Source: CSSed11-175R1 sp041685735 (GTDB lineage: Bacteria; Actinomycetota; Nitriliruptoria; Nitriliruptorales; Nitriliruptoraceae). Taken from it: DNA of 64,000 nucleotides. Each line of letters starts with the position of its first letter. Position 1 is the first letter of the stretch. Below are positions 35,655-46,108 of this stretch, one piece after another. The notes below the pieces were generated by a model. That model was not told the DNA's origin. It ran no database searches and saw only the letters and a list, made by a program, of their open reading frames with translations. The translations under genes and the position numbers were made by a program. Where the stretch lies: positions 1 to 64,000 of the forward strand of contig JAWLFE010000004.1 in the NCBI GenBank assembly GCA_041685735.1, written 5' to 3'.

Positions 35655-35764
35655 GGTCCTTCCCGCCCGCCGCCCCGGTCCTTCCCGCCCGCCGCCCCGG
35701 TCCTTCCCGCCCACCGCCCCGGTCCTTCCCGCCCGCCGCCCCGGTCCTTCCCGCCCGCCGCCCC
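35655..35764. repeat. 22-bp tandem repeat, five copies, G-quadruplex-prone
   Basis: Five exact or near-exact copies of ggtccttcccgcccgccgcc+cc at 35655, 35677, 35699 (one base different), 35721 and 35743. The minus strand reads as repeated GGGGCGGCGGGCGGG, a dense G-quadruplex motif. It lies upstream of the minus-strand GNAT gene. No spacers, so not CRISPR. Confidence 0.95.
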
Positions 35765-35849
35765 GGTGTGCCCGCTGAAGGTCCCAGGAAGGTCGGGACC
35801 TCCGGCGGGATCTCGAGGTCCAAGGCCCAGCGTCAGGGCCGGTCGACTC

Positions 35850-35864
35850 GGACAGACTCTGTCC
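35850..35864. promoter_or_regulatory. Inverted repeat before membrane protein gene
   Basis: GGACAG-ACT-CTGTCC, a perfect 6-3-6 inverted repeat, 65 bases before the ATG at 35930. Could be an operator; no obvious -10 is paired with it. Confidence 0.35.
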
Positions 35865-35929
35865 CAGAGGCGCACCCCAGCCGGGGACGCCAGACACCAC
35901 CGAAGCACCACGATCCCTGGAGGGACACC

Positions 35930-36490
35930 ATGGCTACCCGCACCCCCGACCGTCAGCTCGAAGGGCCCGTCGAGGCCCCCGCCATCGAGATGAAGACCCG
36001 CAAGACCACCGCCTTCACCGTCATCGCGCTGTTCGCGATCATCGTCGGCGCCTTCTCCGCGATCGGCGGCCTGTTCGGCATCGGCTACACCTACCAGCAG
36101 GCGGCGGTCGAGAACATCACGACCCCCGGTGACGCGGTCTTCGCCGAGGTCCCGGTCCGTGGTCCGCTGAGCATGTGGGCACAGTCCGACATCATCACCC
36201 AGCACCAGCTGGACCGGACCGAGGGTCTGCGCTACGCCGAGATGCCGCGTGAGATCGAGCAGGTCGACCCGGAGACCGGCGCGGTCGTCCTCGACGAGGC
36301 GGGTGAACCGGTCATGGTCAACAACGACGCACGGATGAGCTGGATCGACGCGACCAGCCTGACCACGGTCCTGGGCATGGGGATCCTGGCCTACGCCTTC
36401 AGCGCCTTCGCCCTGGTCATCGGCCTGATCCTGATCGGCATGGGTTGGGTGGTCCTGCAGCTGCGCCGCAGCTCGGCCGTCCTCGCCTGA
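35930..36490 (+). CDS. Two-helix membrane protein of unknown function
   Basis: 186 residues from an ATG after ctggagggacacc. A first membrane helix (TVIALFAIIVGAFSAIGGLFG) is followed by an extracytoplasmic ~100-residue loop with VRGPLSMWAQSDIITQHQLD, then a second helix (GILAYAFSAFALVIGLILIGM). I recall similar proteins being labelled LigA-like in some genomes, a label I do not trust. It sits alone, opposite in orientation to the molybdenum/tungsten genes on both sides. Confidence 0.75.
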   Translation: MATRTPDRQLEGPVEAPAIEMKTRKTTAFTVIALFAIIVGAFSAIGGLFGIGYTYQQAAVENITTPGDAVFAEVPVRGPLSMWAQSDIITQHQLDRTEGLRYAEMPREIEQVDPETGAVVLDEAGEPVMVNNDARMSWIDATSLTTVLGMGILAYAFSAFALVIGLILIGMGWVVLQLRRSSAVLA

Positions 36491-36565
36491 ACGACACACA
36501 CGCCACCAACAGCGGGCCGGTGGGCGGGGGGTGCACGGCCCCCGGGTGGGTACCACCCCCCCCCC

Positions 36566-36575
36566 NNNNNNNNNN
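36566..36575. other. Assembly gap, 10 N
   Basis: Ten N preceded by a run of about ten C and followed closely by further C-runs. It probably marks an unresolved homopolymer or GC-extreme patch in an intergenic region. Confidence 0.95.
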
Positions 36576-36645
36576 GACCACGCCGGACCGCCACCCCCCC
36601 CACCCACCGCGCGCGGGGGCCGGGGCGGCCCCCGCCCCGCTGTTC

Positions 36646-36720
36646 GATCCCACCCACCGCCCCGGTCAGTGATCCCACCCACCGCCCCGGTCAGTGATCC
36701 CACCCACCGCCCCGGTCAGT
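36646..36720. repeat. 25-bp tandem repeat covering the moeA stop
   Basis: Three exact copies of gatcccacccaccgccccgg+tcagt (36646, 36671, 36696). The last copy contains the moeA stop codon on the minus strand (tca at 36716-36718). Confidence 0.9.
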
Positions 36721-37972
36721 GGTAGTGGGTGACCTCGACGGTCGCGCCGGCATCGAGCCCCAGGGCCGCTTCATCGACGACGAGGTAGCCGTCCGCCTGC
36801 GTCAGCAGCGACAGCAGAGCCGAGGCGCCGGTCAACGGGTCCGCGGTGCCGTCGTCACCCAGGCGCACCTGCACGACGTCCCGACGTCCGGCGGCTGAGG
36901 CGACCGGCCGGGTCAGCGTCGCCGACGAGGTGGGCTCCACCGGGGTGACGGTCCACCCCCCGACCCGGCGCACCAGCGGCAGGCCCACCGTCCGGAACAC
37001 CACCAGGGCGGACAGCGGGTTGCCGGGTAGGCCGATGATCGGGATGCCGTCGCACTCGGCCAGCAGGGTGGGCTTCCCGGGTTTGACCGCCAGGCCGTGG
37101 CAGAAGATGCCGGGTGGTCCCAGCCCGGCGACGACCCCGGCGGTCTCGTCCCGCGCGCCGACCGACGAGCCGGCCGAGACCACCACCACATCGGCGTCGG
37201 TCATCGCGGAGCGGAGCGCCGCATCCAGCGCGCCGGCGTCGTCCGGCACGATCCCCCGCAGGTCCGCGACCCCGCCGGCCTCGTCGATCAGGCCCGCCAG
37301 CGCGGACGCGGTCGCGTCGCGGACCTGGCCGGGCTGCACCTGTGGCGTCGGCGGTGGCACCACCTCGTCACCGGTCGACAGCACGGCGACCCGGGGACGG
37401 GCGTGGACCGCGACCTGAGTGACCCCGGCCGCGGCCAGCACGCCCAGGTCCTGGGCACGCAGCGGCCGGCCCGCCGGGACCAGGTCCGCACCGACGGCGA
37501 TGTCCTCGTCCGCCCGCACGATGTTCTCGCCGGCGGCGACGGGGCGGGTCACCTCGATCGTCCCGGGCATCGTGGCCTGCGTGTGCTCGACCATCACGAC
37601 GGCGTCGGCGCCCTGCGGAAGCGCGCCGCCCGTCGGCATCGTCACCGCACCTCCGGCCGTGACCGTCACCGTCGGGGCGGCACCCATCCGCACGGCACCG
37701 ACGACCTCGAGGTAGCTGGGCAGGCCCTCCGACGCGCCGAAGGTGTCGGCGGCGCGCACCGCGTACCCGTCCACCGTCGACCGGGCGAAGCCGGGCAGCG
37801 CCGTGGGGGAGTGGACCGGTGCGGCGGGGATGCGGCCGCGGGCGCCCGGCACCGCGACCGACTCGACCGCGGTGCGACGACCGGGTTGGAAGCCGGCCAA
37901 CGCGTCCGCGACCGTGATCGCCGTGAAGAACTCCCGACCCTGGACCGTCGGAGGTAGGTGACCGTCAGCCAC
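36716..37972 (-). CDS. moeA: Molybdopterin molybdotransferase MoeA
   Basis: 418 residues. Inserts molybdate (or tungstate) into MPT-AMP. Motifs: LPGFARSTVDGYAVRA, VLSTGDEVVPP, VVVSAGSSVGARDE and GLPGNPLSA. A GTG at 37972 overlaps the NuoEF-like gene by 8 bp. It is the last gene of the AOR-FDH operon, so it likely serves those enzymes. With the MoeA-PBP fusion there are two MoeA proteins within 5 kb, perhaps specialised for Mo and W (inference). Confidence 0.95.
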   Translation of the reverse strand: MADGHLPPTVQGREFFTAITVADALAGFQPGRRTAVESVAVPGARGRIPAAPVHSPTALPGFARSTVDGYAVRAADTFGASEGLPSYLEVVGAVRMGAAPTVTVTAGGAVTMPTGGALPQGADAVVMVEHTQATMPGTIEVTRPVAAGENIVRADEDIAVGADLVPAGRPLRAQDLGVLAAAGVTQVAVHARPRVAVLSTGDEVVPPPTPQVQPGQVRDATASALAGLIDEAGGVADLRGIVPDDAGALDAALRSAMTDADVVVVSAGSSVGARDETAGVVAGLGPPGIFCHGLAVKPGKPTLLAECDGIPIIGLPGNPLSALVVFRTVGLPLVRRVGGWTVTPVEPTSSATLTRPVASAAGRRDVVQVRLGDDGTADPLTGASALLSLLTQADGYLVVDEAALGLDAGATVEVTHYH

Positions 37973-39616
37973 GCGGCAGGTCCAGCACGCTGATGACCGG
38001 CCCGAGCGCGACCTGCCCGAGCCCGCAGATCGAGGTGCGGCGCATCACCTGCTCCAACTCGACGATCCGCTCCTTGCGTGGGCCATCGAGGTCGGCGCCG
38101 TCGTCGAGCACCTCGCGCAGCGACGCGTGGGCCTTGGTCGAACCGACCCGGCAGGGCACGCACTTGCCGCAGGATTCGTTGCGGAAGAACCGCAACACGT
38201 TGGTGGCGGCGCCCAGCAGGTCCGTGCCGGCTGCGAGCGCCACGACGGCGCCAGAACCCAGCATCGTGCCCGCCGCGGCCAGCGCGTCGAAGTCCAGTGG
38301 CAGATCGATCTGGTCGGGGCCGATGAGGTTCGACGACGCGCCACCGGGCTGCACCGCGCCGAGCGTGGTGCCGGCACGCATCCCACCGGCCAGGTCGATC
38401 AGATCACCGACCGGGGTGCCGAGCGGGACGCAGTGGACCCCGGGGGTCGCGACGTCACCGGACACCGCGAAGAACTTCAGGCCGGTCGCCTCCCCGATGC
38501 CCTGGTCGCGCCACCAGTCGGGACCGCGTTCGATGATGATCGGCACGTGGGCGAACGTCTCGACCGAGTTCATCAGCGTCGGCTTGCCCCACAGCCCGTA
38601 CTCGCCGGGGAACGGGGGCTTGTTGCGGGGTTCGCCGCGGTGGCCCTCCAGGCACTCGATCAGCGCGGTCTCCTCCCCGAGGATGTAGCCACCGGGTGAG
38701 GTGAAGATCGAGACGTCCAGGCGCCGGCCGGACCCGAGCACGTCGTCGCCCAGCAGCCCGTCGGCGCGCAGCCGGTCGAGTTCGGCCTCTAGGACGCGCT
38801 CCTCCGGGCCGTACTCGTGCCGGATGAAGACGATGCCCTCCTCCGCGCCGGTGACGAGCATCCCGAGCAGCATCCCCTCCAGCACGAGGTGGGGCTGTTC
38901 CGCCAGGATCTGCCGGTCCTTGAACGTCCCCGGCTCGGACTCGTCCGCGTTGCAGATCACGTAGGTCGGCTCCGCCTCCTGCCCCGCGACGATCTCCCAC
39001 TTCAGGCCCGTGGGGAACCCGGCACCGCCCATGCCGCGCAGCTTCGCGTCCTTGAGCGCCTGGATGATGTCGGTCGCGTCGAGGTCGCCCGCCAGCAGTG
39101 CCCGCAGGGTCCGGTAGTGGGCGTCGTCGGCTGCGTAGGGATCGTTCGCCCAGGGAGCGGCGCCGCCGGAACGAACCGGCGCAGCGTCCGGCACGCCGTC
39201 GTCGCTGCGCGCCGCCGCGACCAGCGCCGTGGTCTGATCCACCGGCGCCGGGTGGTCGTTGACCGCGACCGCGGGTGCCACGTCGCAGCGGCCGAGGCAC
39301 GAGACCTCGGTGATCGCCACATCCTCGAGGTTGTCGTAGGTCTCCCGCAGGTCGGCCAGCGACGTGTCGCCGTCGCGCAACCAGCAGGGCAGGTCGTGGC
39401 AGACGTCGATGCGCACCGGCGCGGGAGGTTCGGTGCGGAAGGTCGGGTAGAACGAGAGGAGTCCCTGGATCTCGTAGAGCGGCCGGTTCGTGCGGCGGGA
39501 CAACGCCTCGAGTTCCTCACGCGGGAGCCAGCCGTGTTCGGCCTGGATCGCGTTGAGCTCCGGGATCAGGCTCGGTCCGCGGAAGCGGCCGGCGCGGGCC
39601 TCGACGCCGGGCACGG

Positions 39617-39620
<4 letters not shown>
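37965..39620 (-). CDS. NAD-dependent formate dehydrogenase beta subunit, NuoE-NuoF fusion
   Basis: 551 residues. Residues 1-~130 are NuoE/FdsG-like with a thioredoxin-fold [2Fe-2S] site (CHDLPCWLRDG, then CLGRCDVAP). The rest is NuoF/FdsB-like: GMGGAGFPTGLKW for NADH, CNADESEPGTFKDR for FMN and ESCGKCVPCRVG for a [4Fe-4S] cluster. It should pass electrons from the molybdenum or tungsten subunit to NAD+. The ATG overlaps the upstream alpha-subunit stop (ATGA). Confidence 0.94.
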
Positions 39621-42597
<2,977 letters not shown>

Positions 42598-42601
<4 letters not shown>

Positions 42602-44505
42602 GATCGAACCTTGTGACGAGAGGGTGACGAGGGCTGGGGAGCAGCAGGGGCAGGAGGGCCAGACGGGGGATCGGCCAGGGGAGCGGTCAGGGGATCGGTC
42701 AGGGGAGCGGTCAGGGGAGCGGTCAGACACAGATCGGCGTACGCGGCACTGCTCGGGAGCCCGGCCGCGTCCAGCCCGCGGGCGGTGTGGTAGGCGTCCA
42801 CCATCGCGCGCAGCCGCTCGGAGGTCAGCTCGACCACCCGGCCGGATGGCAACGCCAGGGGCGTGTCCAGCAGCCGCGGGGGCAACCAGTCGTCGTCTGG
42901 TGTCCACCCGGCGCGCAGGTTGAACATCCGCTTGGCCAGGACGATGCGCTCTGCGGTCCGCTGCAGTTCCGCCCCGTCGAGGTCCCAGCCGGTGACGCTC
43001 GCCAAGAGGCCGGCCCACTCCTCGAACGGGTCGGTGAACACACCCCGGAGGAACTTGCAGAGGATCATGGAGTCCATCACCGCGGCACGGTCCTCGGTGA
43101 CGATGGCTGCGGCGACGTGCGCATCGCCGCCGTCGAACCTATCGAGCTCGCCGGATAGATCCGCTTCGTACGCACCCGAGCGGTTGTGGTCCGCACCACG
43201 GGCGTTGACCGCCAGACCGAGCGCCATCGCGTGCAACGTCCGTGGCTCGTACCCGGGCAGCTCGAGGCCCTTGACGTGCACCGCATGGGCCGGCGCGCCA
43301 CCACCGATATCCGCCGCGGCGCGCCGCGACCCCTCACGCAGCAGCGGTCCGATGCCCGTGCCCGAACCGATCTCGTCCAGGGCCCGCAACAGCGCCGCCC
43401 CGTCACCGAACCGCAACCACGGCGCGTCGAGCAGTCCTGCTTCCGCGCAGGACATCGCCCAGGCGATCGTGCCACCGGCGGAGATCGTGTCGATCCCGAG
43501 CTCGTCGCACCGGGCGCTGGCGGCCAGCACAGCATCGGGGTCCGACACCCCGCACAGGGGGCCGAGGGCGAACACGTTCTCGTACTCCACCCGGGCGCTG
43601 CCACCGCCCTTGGTGGCGTAGATGTGTTCGCAGCCGATGGCGCAGGACGCGCAGCTGTTGCGGGTCACCGATCGCAACTCGTCGAGGTTCTCGGCCGCCA
43701 GGCTGGGCGCCTCGGCGAACGTCGAGGTCGTGAAGTTGTTGGTCGGCAGGGTGTTGATCGCGTTGAACGCCAGCAGGTTCGCCAGGGTGCCGAGCTCGCG
43801 GTACTTGGCGGTGGCCGGACCGAAGGAGCGGGCCCGAAGATCCCGGGCCGCCGCCAACACGGCGTCTGGATCCGCGGGCGGCACCTTCGTGCAGGCCTTC
43901 ACGGCGACGGCCTTCAACCGCTTGGCGCCCATCACCGCGCCGAGCCCACCCCGACCGGCGTGACGCCCGTCATGGGACACCGTCGCGTAGCGCACCTGCG
44001 CCTCACCGGCGGGGCCGATCGCCGCGATCCGCCACCCGGGTCCGAGCTGCGCCGACAGGTGGGCCTCCGTGGCGGCGGCCGACATCCCCCACGTGTCCCC
44101 GGCGTCGATCAGCCGGGCACCGTCACCGTCGATCAGCAGCACCGATGGGTCGTCGCACCGGCCGCGGATCGCGATCGCGTCGTGCCCGGTCAGCTTGCCG
44201 GCGATGGCGAAGTGGCTGGAGGCCAACGCGTCGGTGAGCATCCCGGTCAGCGGCGAGCGGGCCACCACCGCGAACTTCGCGCTGGTGGTCAGCGGTGTGC
44301 CGACCAGTGGCGAGAACACGAAGGCCAGGACCGCGTCGGGGTCGAGCGGGTCCGTGGCGGGGTCCGACAGCTCGTGCAGCAGCCAGGTCCCGAGCCCCAC
44401 CCCACCGAGGTAGGACCGGAGCACCTCGTCGGACAGGGGCAGGGGTTCGCCGTTGCCGACGTCGAGGTCCACGACCAGCGCCTGTCCGAAGCTGCCACCC
44501 GCCAT
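42598..44505 (-). CDS. aor: Aldehyde:ferredoxin oxidoreductase, tungstopterin enzyme
   Basis: 635 residues of the AOR family, which reversibly oxidises aldehydes to acids. Bis-tungstopterin and cluster features: GGRGGLG-type pterin loop (AGRGGLGAVMGAKRLKAV), [4Fe-4S] ligands CASCAIGC plus the distal cysteine in MILCKFLRG, and RGADHNRSG. The ATG at 44505 follows gggaggctgac, one base past the MobA-MoaD stop. The C-terminus carries an (LTAP/LTDP) tail encoded by a 12-bp repeat. Next to FDH and NuoEF it may feed NAD+, unlike ferredoxin-linked archaeal enzymes. Confidence 0.94.
42666..42725. repeat. 12-bp tandem repeat in AOR C-terminus
   Basis: Five 12-bp units of the form gggga(t/g)cgg(t/c)ca encode the repeated tetrapeptides LTAP and LTDP at the very end of AOR, just outside the conserved fold. 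Confidence 0.9.
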
Positions 44506-44506
44506 G

Positions 44507-45349
44507 TCAGCCTCCCGCGTCTGCGGCCAGGAACGAGACCTGGTCACCCTCGGTCAGAGGCAGGTGTCCGTCCCGGGTGATGCGCTCACCGTTCAGGGCG
44601 GCGACGACGTGCCGATCCAACGAGATCCCGACGGCGCGCGCCGCATCGTCCAGCGTCGCGGCGGCGACCGAGCGTCCACCGTGGCCGCCCGATCGTGCCA
44701 GGGTGCCGAAACACCGGACGTCGACGGTCGGGGGTTCCATGGCGCGTGCGCGGGTGTAGTCGTCCGGGTCGTTGACGTTGTGGACCGACCGCAACCCGGG
44801 ATCGGCGGTGGCCAACGCCGGATCCGCCAGCAGCGTCGCCTCGTCGAGGCGCCGGGTCCGCACGACGTCGAACAGCATCGCCGGCTTGCGGGCGCCGGCC
44901 GCCAGCAGGCGCTGCACCTCGGCGGCCAGGTCCGTGCGGTAGCCGGCCGCCAGCGGCTGACGATGGCCGTGCGCGATGGGCAGCACCACGTCGGTGTCGT
45001 GCTCGAAAAGCGCCATGACCCGACGGATGAAGGCAGGGTGCAGGAAGGGTAGGTCCGTCGAGCAGACGAAGGCCAGCGGCCCCCGGGTGGCTGCCGCCTC
45101 CAGACCCACCGCCAGGCCCTGCAGGGGACCGAGGCCTTCCCGGTCGTCCTCGACGAGCAGGACGTCGTCCGGGACCTCCGGGACGACCTGCCCAGGTGCG
45201 CGCACGACGATCACGGGACCGTCGACCCCCCGTCGCACGATGCCGACCGTGCGACGCAACAGCGTCGAGCCATGCCACTCGAGGCCAGCCTTGGCGACAC
45301 CCATCCGCGAGGATCGGCCTCCCACCAGCACGATGCCCACATCTCCCAT
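44507..45349 (-). CDS. MobA-MoaD fusion: Moco nucleotidyltransferase with ubiquitin-like sulfur carrier
   Basis: 280 residues. Residues 1-~203 are MobA-like: GTP-binding LVGGRSSRMG (8-17) with K20, metal site STDLPFL (97-103) and NVNDPDDY (191-198). MobA attaches GMP to molybdopterin. Residues ~207-280 are a MoaD/ThiS beta-grasp domain (VDVRCFGTLAR, LNGERI, then EGDQVSFLAADAGG) ending in Gly-Gly at 279-280, as needed for thiocarboxylation. The two steps are usually on separate proteins. First gene of the AOR operon; its ATG is six bases from a TAGGAT box, so probably leaderless. Confidence 0.9.
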   Translation of the reverse strand: MGDVGIVLVGGRSSRMGVAKAGLEWHGSTLLRRTVGIVRRGVDGPVIVVRAPGQVVPEVPDDVLLVEDDREGLGPLQGLAVGLEAAATRGPLAFVCSTDLPFLHPAFIRRVMALFEHDTDVVLPIAHGHRQPLAAGYRTDLAAEVQRLLAAGARKPAMLFDVVRTRRLDEATLLADPALATADPGLRSVHNVNDPDDYTRARAMEPPTVDVRCFGTLARSGGHGGRSVAAATLDDAARAVGISLDRHVVAALNGERITRDGHLPLTEGDQVSFLAADAGG

Positions 45350-45355
45350 CGCGCG

Positions 45356-45361
45356 ATCCTA
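45356..45361 (-). promoter_or_regulatory. -10 box of the Mo/W operon, leaderless
   Basis: Minus strand reads TAGGAT, six bases, ATG (45347-45349). The spacing implies transcription starts at the start codon. Confidence 0.55.
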
Positions 45362-45388
45362 GCGCTGCCATCGGCGCGTCGCACCTGA

Positions 45389-45401
45389 CGCAACCGTTGC
45401 G
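45389..45401. promoter_or_regulatory. Palindrome upstream of the Mo/W operon
   Basis: CGCAAC-C-GTTGCG, a perfect 6-1-6 inverted repeat, 27 bases upstream of the -10 box. It is near the expected -35/upstream zone and could bind an activator or repressor; it also lies between divergent operons and might affect the RadC-like gene. Confidence 0.45.
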
Positions 45402-45505
45402 GATCGGAGAGCGATGGCGTCGTCCACAGCTCGCGAACGGGTCTGCCGGAGTTCAGAACCGCATGAGAAACTACGGAACATCGCCAGGAACCTGAGAGGT
45501 ATCCC

Positions 45506-46108
45506 ATGGGCCCTGCGCCACCACCTGATCCCGAGGCATCATCGTCGCAGGCGGCGCGCCACCTGGCGGCCTCCACCGTCGCGGGCGAGCGCGTGACCGG
45601 TGCGGCCACCGCCGTGGTCGCGGCACCGGACCGCTGGCGCGACGGGGCGGGTACCGGCGTGATCGGGCAGCACACCACCGCGTGTGCCGCCTGTGACCGC
45701 CACCTCGTGGCGAACGCCGACGCGACGGATCGTCCCGTCATCGCCAGCCCCGAGGCGGCCGCCGCGGTGCTGGTGCCCGCCTTCGACGGCGCCGACCGGG
45801 AACGGTGCGTCGCGGCACTCCTCGATACCAAGCACCGCCTGCTCGCCGTGGTGGTGGTCAGCATCGGCTCCATCGACCACACCTTCATGTCGCCGCGTGA
45901 GATCCTCCGCGACGCGCTGCTGGCCAACGCAGCCGCGCTCGTCCTGGCGCACAACCACCCATCGGGAGACCCGGAGCCATCCGAGGACGACGAACGCGTC
46001 ACGGCTCGGGTGGTCCGGGCCGGGCAACTCGTCGGGGTCGAGGTCCTCGATCACCTGGTCGTCGGCGGTCGGCGCTGGATCAGCCTCGCACGGCGGGGAG
46101 TGGTGTGA
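45506..46108 (+). CDS. RadC-like JAB/MPN domain protein
   Basis: 200 residues. The C-terminal ~120 match the RadC JAB domain with the metal motif HNHPSGDPEPSEDD and the following VGVEVLDHLVVGG. The helix-hairpin-helix N-terminus of standard RadC (UPF0758) is replaced by ~75 residues with a CAACDRH pair. Role unknown; JAB domains are often deubiquitinase-like metalloproteases, but RadC activity is unproven. An ATG at 45506 follows gagaggta. Its end overlaps the convergent EAL-GGDEF gene by 29 bp. Confidence 0.82.
   Translation: MGPAPPPDPEASSSQAARHLAASTVAGERVTGAATAVVAAPDRWRDGAGTGVIGQHTTACAACDRHLVANADATDRPVIASPEAAAAVLVPAFDGADRERCVAALLDTKHRLLAVVVVSIGSIDHTFMSPREILRDALLANAAALVLAHNHPSGDPEPSEDDERVTARVVRAGQLVGVEVLDHLVVGGRRWISLARRGVV

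Noticed and set aside
35655..35764. CRISPR array
   Set aside because: Units are directly adjacent with no spacers and no cas genes are near.
36646..36720. Insertion-sequence end or attachment site
   Set aside because: It is a simple tandem array without inverted ends, transposase or integrase nearby.
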